A DNA stretch of 64,000 nucleotides from RFSX01 sp965248155 (GTDB taxonomy: Bacteria; Bacteroidota; Bacteroidia; Chitinophagales; Saprospiraceae): contig CBDFIO010000002.1 of the NCBI GenBank assembly GCA_965248155.1, positions 434,001 to 498,000 of the forward strand. The letters are read 5' to 3'. The position numbers and the translations under genes were made by a program. Below, in pieces: positions 37,418-46,599 of this stretch. The notes below the pieces were generated by a model, which saw only the letters and a program-made list of their open reading frames with translations, was not told the DNA's origin and did not search any database. Each line of letters opens with the position of its first letter. The first letter of the stretch is position 1.

Positions 37418-39124
37418 TTATATTTCATTATTATTTAATGTTTTAACAGCATAATCTGCTGCTCTTGCCGTCAGAGCCATATAGGTTAATGAAGGATTAA
37501 CACAAGATGCAGAAGTCATGCAGGCACCATCTGTTACAAATACATTTTTAACACTATGCAATTGATTCCATTTGTTTAACACAGAAGTCTTGGGATCTTT
37601 ACCCATTCTCGCTGTACCCATTTCATGAATCCCCAATCCAAGAGCGTAACGATTTTCGAATGGTTGAACATCTTTAAGCCCTGCCTTTTCACACATCTCC
37701 ACTGCTTGTTCTTTCATGTCTTTACGCATCTCGATCTCATTCTCCTTAATTTCACAATCAAAACTTAATGTAGGCATTCCCCATTTATCCAATTTGTCTT
37801 CGTTTAATTCCACTTTATTCTCATGATAGGGTAAAATTTCTCCAAATCCGTGAAATGAGAAATTCCAACCACCTGGTTGTGAAAGTGATTTTTTAAACTC
37901 TGGACCATATGCAGCTTCAGCAACGACACTGCCCCATCCTTCCCGGCTACCTCCTCCTTGAAATCCGTATCCTCTGGTAAAATTGTTCATCTGTGTCGCA
38001 TTGTCAACATTTCTGAATCTTGGAACATAGATTCCATTCGGTCTTCGTCCTTTAAAGTATTTATCCTGATGAGCATCAGAACTTCCTCTTGCACCGATTT
38101 GAAAATGGTGATCCATTAAATTATGACCTAATTCACCACTATCGTTACCCATACCATCAGGAAATCTATCAGATTTTGATTGCATTAAGATTGAAGTAGA
38201 TCCGAGACAAGAGGCATTAAGAAATATGATTTTAGCAAAGAATTCTTCTTCTAGGGTTTGAGTATCTCTAATTCTTACACCTGTTGCTTTCTGTGTTTCA
38301 TTGTCAAACAATACTTCACTAACAATAGAAAATGGCCTGAGAGTCATATTTCCGGTGCGTTCTGCTGCCGGAAGAGTAGATGCTTGTGAACTAAAATACG
38401 CTCCATAAGGACATCCTCTAGAACATCTATTTCGATTCTGACATTCGCCTCTGCCATTCAAATCAACTAGTTCTGTTATATGGGCTACCCTGCCTATGGT
38501 CATCAGCCTATCAGAATAATTTGATTTTATACTGTCAGCCACATCCTGTTCAATACAATAAAATTCCATCGGGCTCAAAAATTGCCCATCTGGTAATTGA
38601 CTTAATCCTTCTTTTCTACCACTAATTCCAACATATGTTTCTACATAATCATACCATGACTTTATATCATCGTATCTTATTGGCCAATCAACAGATATTC
38701 CTTCTTTTGCATTTGCTTCAAAATCTAATTCACACCATCTATAGGATTGTCTTCCCCATAGCAGAGATCGTCCGCCGACATGATAGCCTCTAATCCAATC
38801 AAATGGTTTTACTTCTTCATAGGGTTGTTCCGTATCCTTTACCCACCAATGTTTGGTGAACTCGTTCATTGTATATCCAGTTCTTTTTTGAACCGGATAA
38901 TCTTTTAATTCTTCAAACGTCATTCTTCCACCCCTTGGCACATCCCATCTTTCCAAATTAGCAGTTGGGTAGTCTCCGTGCTTGACATCACGGCCCCTAT
39001 CCAGTACTAAAACTTTTAGTCCTTTCTCGCATAACTCTTTTGCCGCCCATCCCCCGCTAATTCCGGTGCCAACAACAATTGCATCAAATGTTCTCTCTTT
39101 TTTCCCCTCTGAATTAAAATTCAT
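37418..39124 (-). CDS. GMC-family FAD oxidoreductase
   Basis: 568 residues. An N-terminal FAD-binding site (FDAIVVGTGISGGWAAKELCEKGLKV...DRG) is followed by GRSLLWGRQSYRW, a Cys-rich stretch CQNRNRCSRGCPYGAYFSS, the FAD-side motif SCLGSTSILMQSKS and the C-terminal active-site region HEMGTARMGKDPKTSV with VTDGACMTSASCVNPSLTYMALTARAADYA. It probably oxidises a sugar or polyol and passes electrons through the subunit encoded just downstream. It lacks a signal of its own and may be exported with that Tat-tagged partner. It lies 18 bp after the sugar isomerase-like gene. The exact substrate cannot be read from sequence. Confidence 0.9.
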   Translation of the reverse strand: MNFNSEGKKERTFDAIVVGTGISGGWAAKELCEKGLKVLVLDRGRDVKHGDYPTANLERWDVPRGGRMTFEELKDYPVQKRTGYTMNEFTKHWWVKDTEQPYEEVKPFDWIRGYHVGGRSLLWGRQSYRWCELDFEANAKEGISVDWPIRYDDIKSWYDYVETYVGISGRKEGLSQLPDGQFLSPMEFYCIEQDVADSIKSNYSDRLMTIGRVAHITELVDLNGRGECQNRNRCSRGCPYGAYFSSQASTLPAAERTGNMTLRPFSIVSEVLFDNETQKATGVRIRDTQTLEEEFFAKIIFLNASCLGSTSILMQSKSDRFPDGMGNDSGELGHNLMDHHFQIGARGSSDAHQDKYFKGRRPNGIYVPRFRNVDNATQMNNFTRGYGFQGGGSREGWGSVVAEAAYGPEFKKSLSQPGGWNFSFHGFGEILPYHENKVELNEDKLDKWGMPTLSFDCEIKENEIEMRKDMKEQAVEMCEKAGLKDVQPFENRYALGLGIHEMGTARMGKDPKTSVLNKWNQLHSVKNVFVTDGACMTSASCVNPSLTYMALTARAADYAVKTLNNNEI

Positions 39125-39142
39125 TCCTTGATATTTTAAAAA

Positions 39143-39985
39143 TTAAATTGTACAAATATTTATTGCTTTCTCTAAAGCAGAAAATGGTTTATCCCAAGTC
39201 GGAATAAACTCCTGTGCTATATATCCTGCAAAATCAGTTTCATGAATAGCTTTAATTATTGCAGGATAATTTAACTCCTGAGTTTCATCAATTTCATTTC
39301 TTCCGGGAACGCCGCCTGTATGATAATGCGCTCTATAGTTCTTATTTTTCTGTATTGTTGATATTACATCACCTTCCATTATTTGCATATGATAGATGTC
39401 GTATAGCAATTTGAAATTTGACTTTCCTATTTTCTCCACTAGATTAACCCCCCAAATTGAATTATCACATTGATAATCATGATGGTCTACTTTGCTATTC
39501 AACAATTCCATGATGATTGTAATATTATACTGCTCAGCCAATTTGAGAATAGGTTCTAATCCAACAGCACAATTCTCCAATCCTTCTTTTTCGGATATGT
39601 TATTTCTATTCCCTGAAAAACATATTACTTGTTGAATTCCTCTTTCAGAAGCTTGTGGGATAATCCTGCTGGAATCACTATACAGCTGATCGTGGTTTTT
39701 GGGATCATTGAATCCTTTTGTAATACCTAAGGGGCTTCCGTTTGAGACAGCACAATTCAGACCTTTGTTCAATACAACATCCCATTCATCCGGATCTAAA
39801 AGTTCAATTGATGATATATTTAAGTCTTTGGCTTTTTCTGCGAGTAATTCCAGAGGCGTATTACTGTAACACCAACGGCAAATAGAGTGATTAATTAAGT
39901 CTTGAGAGAATTGTTTCTTGTTATTCGGTAGATATGCTAAAAGCGGGCTACTTGCTCCAATCTTTATAAAATCTCGTCGATACAT
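39143..39985 (-). CDS. Hydroxypyruvate isomerase-like TIM-barrel protein
   Basis: 280 residues. The N-terminus MYRRDFIKIGASSPLL looks like a Tat signal, so an exported form is likely. The barrel (about 30-280) fits the sugar phosphate isomerase/epimerase AP-endonuclease-2-like superfamily, close to hydroxypyruvate isomerase: ICRWCYSNTPLELLAEKAKDL, SSIELLDPDEW, IIMELLNSKVDHHDYQ, KLLYDIYHMQIMEGD, YHTGGVPGRNEIDETQELNY and GYIAQEFIPTW, with metal-ligand candidates Glu, Asp, His and Glu in the usual places. First gene of the operon with the GMC oxidoreductase, so it may act on the keto-sugar that the oxidoreductase makes. Substrate is unknown. Confidence 0.82.
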   Translation of the reverse strand: MYRRDFIKIGASSPLLAYLPNNKKQFSQDLINHSICRWCYSNTPLELLAEKAKDLNISSIELLDPDEWDVVLNKGLNCAVSNGSPLGITKGFNDPKNHDQLYSDSSRIIPQASERGIQQVICFSGNRNNISEKEGLENCAVGLEPILKLAEQYNITIIMELLNSKVDHHDYQCDNSIWGVNLVEKIGKSNFKLLYDIYHMQIMEGDVISTIQKNKNYRAHYHTGGVPGRNEIDETQELNYPAIIKAIHETDFAGYIAQEFIPTWDKPFSALEKAINICTI

Positions 39986-40075
39986 GAAATATTCTGGTTA
40001 ATAAGAGGAGTGAATATAATAAATATTGAGACTTAAATATTAAAGAATTTTGATTCATTTTATTTCGGTATGGGC

Positions 40076-40105
40076 AAAAAAAAATGGTCGCTCCCCAGCG
40101 ACCAT
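40076..40105 (-). terminator. Orphan minus-strand terminator
   Basis: A perfect 9-bp stem (ATGGTCGCT 40084-40092, AGCGACCAT 40097-40105) with a 4-nt loop. On minus it is followed by a T run (A run at 40076-40084). It is upstream of the isomerase gene start (39985) and no minus-strand protein gene precedes it, so it must end some other transcript. Confidence 0.85.
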
Positions 40106-40310
40106 CTGCAAATTATACTCCCATGAACATATCCTTAGTTCAAGCTAAAGACACTGTTAATTATTAATTTTTTTAGAAAACCAACTTTAAAAAAAATAAC
40201 AAAACTCAATCTCATTTTAGATAAGCCCTAAGGATTTAGCGTTGACTTATCTGTGTTTATATTGATCTTTATCAATATTCAGTATCTCTTTCTTGATTAC
40301 AATACAAATC
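40076..40310 (-). ncRNA. Candidate structured small RNA
   Basis: Minus-strand transcript inferred from its terminator. Three more hairpins are visible upstream of the terminator: ATATTGAT/ATCAATAT (40259-40266 with 40271-40278, 4-nt loop), GATAAG/CTTATC (40220-40225 with 40246-40251) and CCTTAG/CTAAAG (40133-40138 with 40145-40150). A weak promoter-like element lies near 40315-40340 (TTTG and CAGATTTG). The 5' end is a guess. No known RNA family is recognised. A 26-codon ORF inside (40215 to 40135) could instead be a small protein. Confidence 0.35.
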
Positions 40311-40470
40311 TGCGAAGAAAACGGAGAGAAAACAAAGACAAAAATAAGGCGATGTTATATATTTTTTTTTATAATATATTATTTGTCTATTTAAACAATT
40401 GAATTGTAGAATAAGCCGTTCAGAATAGCAAATCTTCTATTTAACTTTATTCGACACAACAATTAAAGAT

Positions 40471-41622
40471 ATGAAATCGAATCACTTTATCATCGCACTA
40501 ATTCTTTTAACCCTTGGGTTTTTATTGGGATTCAAAATAGACAAAATAGAGTTTGAATCACAAAACATTGACAACCAAACATTAAGCCATGCTAATGTCC
40601 TTGATACTAGCACAAAAGCGAATGAAGAAAATGCTTCACAAAACACTATTAAATCCAATTATATAAATGCCGAAAATGCGGTAATAAATCTCTTTGAAGA
40701 AGCTGCTCCATCAGTCGTATATATTACAACAAGCACGCAGTCTCAAAACTATTGGTCATTGGATGTCTCTGAGATTCCTAAAGGAACAGGTACAGGATTC
40801 ATGTGGGATATAAGTGGTCATATTGTTACAAATTACCATGTTATTGAAGAGGGTAATATATTCACCGTTACCCTTTCAGATCAGACAAGTTATAATGCAG
40901 AATTTGTTGGTGGTTCACCAAGTAAAGATCTTGCGGTTTTAAAAATTAATGCACCTGCTAATTTATTGAAACCAATTCCTATCGGAAAGTCATCAGCACT
41001 ACGAGTGGGACAATTCGCTTATGCTATTGGAAATCCTTTTGGATTCGACCAAACTTTAACTACAGGTGTAATAAGTGCCTTAGGCCGTGAAATTACTGCC
41101 AGAAATGGAAGAAAGATTTACGATGTCATACAGACAGATGCGGCCATAAATCCCGGAAATTCGGGAGGCCCACTCCTTGATTCATCCGGAAATCTAATAG
41201 GTGTAAATACCGCAATTTATTCTCCTTCTGGAGCTTATAGTGGCATCGGTTTTTCAATTCCTTCTGATGTTGTAAATTTTGTAGTCCCTGATTTAATACA
41301 ATATGGACAAGTCAAAAGACCTATAATGGGAGTTGAGCTTTTACCCGATGCTTATGTAAATGAAGCAGGTGCAATGATAAGAAAAGTGCTCCCAGATACT
41401 CCCGCATCATTTCTGGGGTTGAGAGGCTTATCAAGAGATAGGAATGGAGGATTTAATCCCGGCGACGTGATTAAAATGATTGACAATAGCACAATCCAAA
41501 ACAATAATGATCTAATTGAAACATTAGAAAAATATCAACCAGCAGATATAATAAAGCTTACTATTAAAAGAGATGAAAGACTATTTGAAATCGCTCTTAA
41601 GCTTGCCAGCTCAGTAGATTAA
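40471..41622 (+). CDS. HtrA/DegP-type serine protease
   Basis: 383 residues. A short membrane anchor or uncleaved signal (FIIALILLTLGFLLGF, 6-21) leads to a periplasmic trypsin-like domain (about 70-270) with the full triad: His123 (VTNYHVI), Asp153 (SKDLAVLKI) and Ser231 (NPGNSGGPL). One PDZ domain follows (about 285-380; IMGVELL, NPGDVIKMIDNSTIQNNNDLIETL). It degrades or refolds damaged envelope proteins and, in the DegS mode, can start stress signalling. With a single PDZ and a membrane anchor it is closer in layout to DegS or HtrA-like proteins than to DegP, which has two PDZ domains. Confidence 0.93.
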   Translation: MKSNHFIIALILLTLGFLLGFKIDKIEFESQNIDNQTLSHANVLDTSTKANEENASQNTIKSNYINAENAVINLFEEAAPSVVYITTSTQSQNYWSLDVSEIPKGTGTGFMWDISGHIVTNYHVIEEGNIFTVTLSDQTSYNAEFVGGSPSKDLAVLKINAPANLLKPIPIGKSSALRVGQFAYAIGNPFGFDQTLTTGVISALGREITARNGRKIYDVIQTDAAINPGNSGGPLLDSSGNLIGVNTAIYSPSGAYSGIGFSIPSDVVNFVVPDLIQYGQVKRPIMGVELLPDAYVNEAGAMIRKVLPDTPASFLGLRGLSRDRNGGFNPGDVIKMIDNSTIQNNNDLIETLEKYQPADIIKLTIKRDERLFEIALKLASSVD

Positions 41623-41701
41623 ATTCAATAGGAAAACTAAATCACATTAAGATGAGTCACAATCTGTCAGGTAATATTAAATTTGCCAAAGAATTTTAAC
41701 T

Positions 41702-42901
41702 ATGTATCCCGATCTTTCTTATTTTTTCCATGATGTTTTTGGAACTGAAGTAGATAACTGGACTTCTATTTTTAAGACTTTTGGTATTTTTCTGGCCTTA
41801 ACCTTTGTCGGAGCCTACCATATAATAAAATTAGAATTTATCCGAAAGGAAAAAGAAGGTGTACTTTCTGATTTAAAAATTAAACACAAAACTGTAAGTT
41901 CTCCACTTAAAGACGCGATAATAAATGCATTTATTGGTTTTTTAATCGGATTCAAAATCCCGGTCATCTACCAGGAATTTGATGCTTTTAAAGCTGATCC
42001 GGCAGGTGTTTTGTTCTCAAGTCAAGGAAACTTTATTGTAGGAATTCTACTTGCCGTTCTTTTAGGTTTATACTATTATTTTATGGCCATTAATAGACCG
42101 CCTCCAAGTCTATTAGAGCAAGAATTCATAAAACCTCACCAAAAATCCGGAGATATTATATTAGTTGCAGCAATTAGCGGAATTATTGGTTCTCGTTTGT
42201 TTTCTATCCTTGAAAATTTAGATTCTTTTCTGAAAGATCCAATAGGTCAAATATTTTCCGGAAGTGGTTTAACCATATATGGAGGACTGATTTTGGCATT
42301 CATTACCGTCTACTATTACGTCAAAAAATTAGGTATCAAACCCGTTCATGTAATGGATGCCGCCGGACCGGCACTGCTTCTGGGCTATGCAATTGGAAGA
42401 ATGGGTTGCCAATTTTCCGGTGATGGAGATTGGGGTATAGCTAATACTCAAGCAAAGCCTTCATGGTTTATATTTCCGGATTGGATGTGGTCTTATGATT
42501 ACCCAAGAAATGTTGCAGATTTCTATCAAAGAGGATCTAAAATCACTGATTGCGTTGGTAATTATTGCACGTATCTTGATCCTTCAGTTTATCCAACCCC
42601 TATATATGAAATTATCATAAGTCTTATACTCTTTGCTTTTATTTGGGCCATAAGGAAAAAGATAAAAACGCCGGGTAGACTTTTCTTCATTTATCTATTT
42701 GTAAGTGCGTTTGCACGATTTTTTGTTGAGATAATCCGCGTTAATCCCAGATACGAATTATTTGGACTGAATTGGTCTATGTCTCAAGCCATTTCAGCAT
42801 TGTTAGTAATCGTTGGAATTATTGGAATGCTCAAATTAGGTCGCAAAAGCAAACAAGATTATACTATTCCAGGAATGGAAAATTATAAATCTGATGGTTA
42901 A
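41702..42901 (+). CDS. lgt: Prolipoprotein diacylglyceryl transferase
   Basis: 399 residues, longer than the usual 260-300. It transfers diacylglyceryl from phosphatidylglycerol to the lipobox Cys of lipoproteins in the inner membrane. Family features are many membrane segments, the Lgt signature region GRMGCQFSGDGDWG, an upstream TIYGGLILAF where E. coli has HGGL, and the C-terminal RFFVEIIRVNPRYELFGLNWSMSQ. The substitutions (Tyr for the His of HGGL, Cys-Gln for the usual Asn region) are seen here and may be a group-specific variant. A cytosolic loop WFIFPDWMWSYDYPRNV is inserted. Many lipoproteins in this window need this enzyme. It overlaps the convergent glycosyltransferase gene by 4 bp. 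Confidence 0.88.
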   Translation: MYPDLSYFFHDVFGTEVDNWTSIFKTFGIFLALTFVGAYHIIKLEFIRKEKEGVLSDLKIKHKTVSSPLKDAIINAFIGFLIGFKIPVIYQEFDAFKADPAGVLFSSQGNFIVGILLAVLLGLYYYFMAINRPPPSLLEQEFIKPHQKSGDIILVAAISGIIGSRLFSILENLDSFLKDPIGQIFSGSGLTIYGGLILAFITVYYYVKKLGIKPVHVMDAAGPALLLGYAIGRMGCQFSGDGDWGIANTQAKPSWFIFPDWMWSYDYPRNVADFYQRGSKITDCVGNYCTYLDPSVYPTPIYEIIISLILFAFIWAIRKKIKTPGRLFFIYLFVSAFARFFVEIIRVNPRYELFGLNWSMSQAISALLVIVGIIGMLKLGRKSKQDYTIPGMENYKSDG

Positions 42902-44073
42902 TTATCTAGTCTAAGGCCTTCTTTGATACTATGGTAGATGATTTCTGAGGACTTTTGCCAGCTGAATTTGGTTTTTCTTAACCGGCCTTTTTCTATTAAT
43001 TCACTTTTAAGGTCAACTTCTTCAATTATCCTTTGCATCGCCAATCCAATCGATTCGTCACTAAATGGATCAACGAGTATTGCAGCGTCTTCTGCAACTT
43101 CAGGCATAGAGGAAACCATCGAAGTGATTACAGGAACTTTACTTTCAAAAGCCTCCAATATAGGAATACCAAAACCTTCAAGAATAGAGACATAACATAA
43201 GGCTTCTGCCGAAGCCAAAGCTTTATGGATACTTATTTTACTGTTATCCAAAAAGACGATATCATCTTTATATACTGACGACTGATAAGTTTCAAATATG
43301 GATGATGTTTTCCAAGCCGCTCGACCGTAGATCAGTAATTTATAATCACTTCCTGTCTTATCCTTAAAGTAATTGAACCCTTTGATCAATCCTTCAACAT
43401 TTTTTCTAGGATGTAAAGAACCAAGATAGATGAAAAACGGTTTGCCCGATGATATTTTAGATCTCATCATTTCTTTCTCACTTTCAGATATAGCTTGGAA
43501 CCCTTCCGGAACATCATTGTAAGCTACAGTCACTTTATCTTCCTCCAACGAATACGATTCAACAATGTCCTTTTTCGTAGTTTCTGAAACAGCAATAATA
43601 TGCGTTGCTTTTCTGTGAAATTGTGGGAAATATTTTTGATAATACTTTCTGTGACTCCATCTAATATGTTGAGGATAATGGTTATAATTTATATCATGAC
43701 TCACTATAATAGTAGGAACGGCTGATTTTAAACTCAAAAACGTATCTCCTGAATATAGAATATCAATATTGTCTCTTTTGAGTGCTTTTCTAAGACCTAT
43801 TTCAAACCAGATATACCATAGAATCGGATGTCTGGCCGGAGGAGAAATGACATGAGGAATAACATTTTCTGCGAAAATGAATTTTTGATCAAAAGGGCGA
43901 TCAAAATAAAGATGAAATTCATCTTCAGGGTGATCATTTACCATTCTTCTTGTCGTTTCAAAGATATAGCGTGCCACTCCCTCCATCCGATGACTGATCA
44001 ATACTCTGGCATTTACCGCTATTTTCAATATATTAAGTTTGTACTCTGGGCATAAAGATGAGAGATTTGTCAA
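42898..44073 (-). CDS. GT4-type family 1 glycosyltransferase
   Basis: 391 residues from the ATG at 44073. A TTG at 44028 would give a start (KIAVNARVLI) closer to the usual one. The C-terminal half holds the donor-binding region: FFIYLGSLHPRKNVEGLIKGF, LLIYGRAAW, and the EX7E motif in EGFGIPILEAFESKVPVITS followed by MPEVAEDAAILVDPFS. These retaining enzymes use nucleotide sugars to build surface polysaccharide or glycolipid. The acceptor cannot be told. Its 4-bp overlap with lgt at the 3' end means convergent transcription. Confidence 0.9.
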   Translation of the reverse strand: MTNLSSLCPEYKLNILKIAVNARVLISHRMEGVARYIFETTRRMVNDHPEDEFHLYFDRPFDQKFIFAENVIPHVISPPARHPILWYIWFEIGLRKALKRDNIDILYSGDTFLSLKSAVPTIIVSHDINYNHYPQHIRWSHRKYYQKYFPQFHRKATHIIAVSETTKKDIVESYSLEEDKVTVAYNDVPEGFQAISESEKEMMRSKISSGKPFFIYLGSLHPRKNVEGLIKGFNYFKDKTGSDYKLLIYGRAAWKTSSIFETYQSSVYKDDIVFLDNSKISIHKALASAEALCYVSILEGFGIPILEAFESKVPVITSMVSSMPEVAEDAAILVDPFSDESIGLAMQRIIEEVDLKSELIEKGRLRKTKFSWQKSSEIIYHSIKEGLRLDN

Positions 44074-44130
44074 AAATTATCTAAAGTATTTCGTAATCAT
44101 TTCTAGATTTGCAGCCTAATTCAATAATTA

Positions 44131-44892
44131 ATGGATAATTATCATCCGGAACCTTACTGGTCAGATGTAGCAAAAAGGATTGATTCAAGAGATCCAGGTA
44201 ATATTATTGCTGGAGATGATGAACCTTATTACAGGTACAAAAAATCAAGATTCCTTGAGATGCTACTATCTCTTGATTTTCAAAATAAAACTGTTCTTGA
44301 AATTGGAAGCGGTCCAGGGGGTAATATAAAAGCCATTTCTGACCTTGGGCAGGCTACAAAAATCATGGGTGTTGATATTTCCAATGATATGATTCAATTG
44401 GCTAAGCAACGCGCTCCCGGAGTAGAATTTATCAAAATTAACGGGACTGATATTCCACTTGAAGACCAAAGTTTTCAAATTGTATTTACAGCTACAGTCT
44501 TACAACATAATACAGACGAGAAAATGCTTATTTCATTGTTGAAAGAAATATGCAGAGTCTCAAGTGAAAAGGTTGTTCTTTTTGAACGTATAGAGTCAAG
44601 CGTAATAGGCGATGAACTTTGTTTTGGTCGACCGGTTTCATACTATGAAAATATTTGTTCTCATCAAGGGTTTACGCTGCTCAATAAATCGTTTATCAAT
44701 ATCAGGGTAAGTTATTATATCTCCGGAGCCATTAGAAAACTTTTTAATTCTAAGCATCGAAAAGAAGGTGAACCTTTAAATAAGTTTTCACTGTTTCTTC
44801 AAAATATCAGCCTGCCATTTACCAAAACCCTGGATAAGATATTTAAGTCTAATAAGGATATTGCAAAGTTGGAATTCGTTCGGAAAAAATAG
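44131..44892 (+). CDS. Class I SAM-dependent methyltransferase
   Basis: 253 residues. The Rossmann-type motif I is TVLEIGSGPGGNIKAIS (about 55-71), followed by MGVDISNDMIQLAKQRAPGVEF, the motif around NGTDIPLEDQSFQIVFTATVLQHN and a later RVSSEKVVLFERIES. This is the UbiE/Methyltransf_11 kind, common for small-molecule or glycan methylation. The substrate is unknown. It is 40 bp upstream of nadB on the same strand and may be cotranscribed with it, but no functional link is obvious; the divergent neighbour is a glycosyltransferase. Confidence 0.88.
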   Translation: MDNYHPEPYWSDVAKRIDSRDPGNIIAGDDEPYYRYKKSRFLEMLLSLDFQNKTVLEIGSGPGGNIKAISDLGQATKIMGVDISNDMIQLAKQRAPGVEFIKINGTDIPLEDQSFQIVFTATVLQHNTDEKMLISLLKEICRVSSEKVVLFERIESSVIGDELCFGRPVSYYENICSHQGFTLLNKSFINIRVSYYISGAIRKLFNSKHRKEGEPLNKFSLFLQNISLPFTKTLDKIFKSNKDIAKLEFVRKK

Positions 44893-44932
44893 TTGGTTAT
44901 ATTTATTTAAGTAATCAAATAGAATTTCAGAA

Positions 44933-46534
44933 TTGAAGAAAACAGATGTCCTTATAATAGGATCCGGAGTCGCCGGATTATCAGTCGCAATACGTCTTGC
45001 TGAAGAAAGAAGTGATCTTGATATTACAGTACTCACCAAAACCAATAAGGAAGAATCAAATACAAGCTGGGCTCAAGGAGGAGTGGCTACTGTTTGGAAT
45101 TTTGAATCCGACAATTACCAGAAACATATTGAAGATACATTAGATGCAGGTGATGGATTATGTGATCCGGAAGTTGTTGAACTCGTAATCAAAGAAGGCC
45201 ACATAAGAGTAAAAGAATTAATTGAATGGGGTGCGAGATTTGATAGAGAAGATGATGGAGATTATGATCTTGGAAGAGAAGGTGGTCATTCAGAAAATAG
45301 AATTTTACATTTTAAAGATATTACGGGATGGGAGATTCAAAGAACCCTTAATGAAAAAGCCTCGCGATTATCAAATATTCATATCTATGAACATTATTTC
45401 GCAATTAATATACTTACACAACACCATTTAGGACGCACGGTCACAAGATTAAATCCAAATATTAAATGCTTTGGTGCGTATGTTCTCAATCTGGAAACAA
45501 ATGAAATCGAAACGATAATTGCCAAGTCTACAGTAATGTGTACAGGTGGGTCTGGTCAGATCTATGCAAATACGACAAACCCAAAAATTGCAACCGGAGA
45601 CGGTATAGCTATGGTATATCGTGCAAAAGGACGATTAAGCAATATGGAGTTTGTACAATTTCATCCAAGTTCCCTGTATACTACAACCCGCGAAGGGACA
45701 TCTTTTCTTATTTCTGAAGCAGTCAGAGGTTTCGGTGGAGTTTTAAAAACTAAAGATGGCAAAGAGTTCATGCAAAAATATGATGACCGTCTATCATTGG
45801 CTCCCAGAGATATTGTAGCCAGAGCAATTGATAATGAAATGAAAATGCGTGGTGATGAGTATGTATTATTAGACACCACTCATTTAGATCAAAAAGGATT
45901 TTTAGAACATTTTCCAAATATTTGCGAAAAATGTAAAAGCCTTGGGATCGATCCATTTGTAGATATGATTCCAGTGGTCCCTGCATGCCATTATATGTGT
46001 GGAGGCATCTTAGTTGATCAGCTAGGCCGCACTTCTATAAAACAGTTGTGGGCTGCAGGTGAGTGTACAAGTTCAGGATTGCATGGGGCAAATCGGCTAG
46101 CATCAAATTCATTATTAGAAGGATTGGTCTTTGGTTACAAAGCAGCAAATTCTATATTAGAAACCATTAATGATCTTGAGTATGAATTAAACATTCCTTC
46201 ATGGAATGCTGAAGGAACAACACAACCAAATGAAATGGTACTCATAACTCAATCCTGGAAGGAATTGAAGGATATAATGAGTTATTATGTAGGAATTGTG
46301 CGTACGGATGTAAGACTGAAACGAGCCATTGATAGAATTCAAATACTTATCAAAGAAACAGAACTACTATACAACTCTACGATATTATCTCCACAGCTTT
46401 GCGAATTGAGGAATCTAATAACGATAGCCTTTCTTGTTACTTCAGGAGCGCAAATCCGAAAAGAAAGCAGAGGCCTCCATTTTAATACAGATTATCCAGA
46501 TAAATATAATTATCTGGAAGATACATTAATGTAA
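44933..46534 (+). CDS. nadB: L-aspartate oxidase
   Basis: 533 residues, normal length. It oxidises L-aspartate to iminoaspartate, the first step of NAD synthesis. Features: FAD-binding GSGVAG at 10-15, SNTSWAQGGVA, GGHSENRILHFKD, FVQFHPSS, EAVRGFGG, HYMCGGILVDQLGRT and the C-terminal-side signature GLHGANRLASNSLLEGLVFG. The start is TTG at 44933: the protein begins KKTDVLIIGSG directly after it and there is no earlier start in frame, so TTG initiation is well supported. nadA and nadC are not adjacent. Confidence 0.95.
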   Translation: MKKTDVLIIGSGVAGLSVAIRLAEERSDLDITVLTKTNKEESNTSWAQGGVATVWNFESDNYQKHIEDTLDAGDGLCDPEVVELVIKEGHIRVKELIEWGARFDREDDGDYDLGREGGHSENRILHFKDITGWEIQRTLNEKASRLSNIHIYEHYFAINILTQHHLGRTVTRLNPNIKCFGAYVLNLETNEIETIIAKSTVMCTGGSGQIYANTTNPKIATGDGIAMVYRAKGRLSNMEFVQFHPSSLYTTTREGTSFLISEAVRGFGGVLKTKDGKEFMQKYDDRLSLAPRDIVARAIDNEMKMRGDEYVLLDTTHLDQKGFLEHFPNICEKCKSLGIDPFVDMIPVVPACHYMCGGILVDQLGRTSIKQLWAAGECTSSGLHGANRLASNSLLEGLVFGYKAANSILETINDLEYELNIPSWNAEGTTQPNEMVLITQSWKELKDIMSYYVGIVRTDVRLKRAIDRIQILIKETELLYNSTILSPQLCELRNLITIAFLVTSGAQIRKESRGLHFNTDYPDKYNYLEDTLM

Positions 46535-46599
46535 ATAGTTTAATGTTTCGTTGGCTATTAAATCGGATATTTTCCAATATATATTATTAGTTTTATCAC

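Larger units (their letters stand above)
39986..40470. other. Long intergenic region with a probable small RNA gene
   Basis: 485 bp between two divergent protein genes. It carries a minus-strand terminator with no protein gene feeding it and several hairpins to its right, described as an RNA candidate. The part from about 40320 to 40470 is very AT-rich and includes a T9 run (40362-40370); it presumably holds the promoter of the HtrA gene. Confidence 0.6.

Noticed and set aside
40362..40370. T9 run considered as a phase-variable tract
   Set aside because: Short T runs are frequent in this AT-rich DNA and this one is not clearly placed between promoter boxes; weaker than the G12 case.
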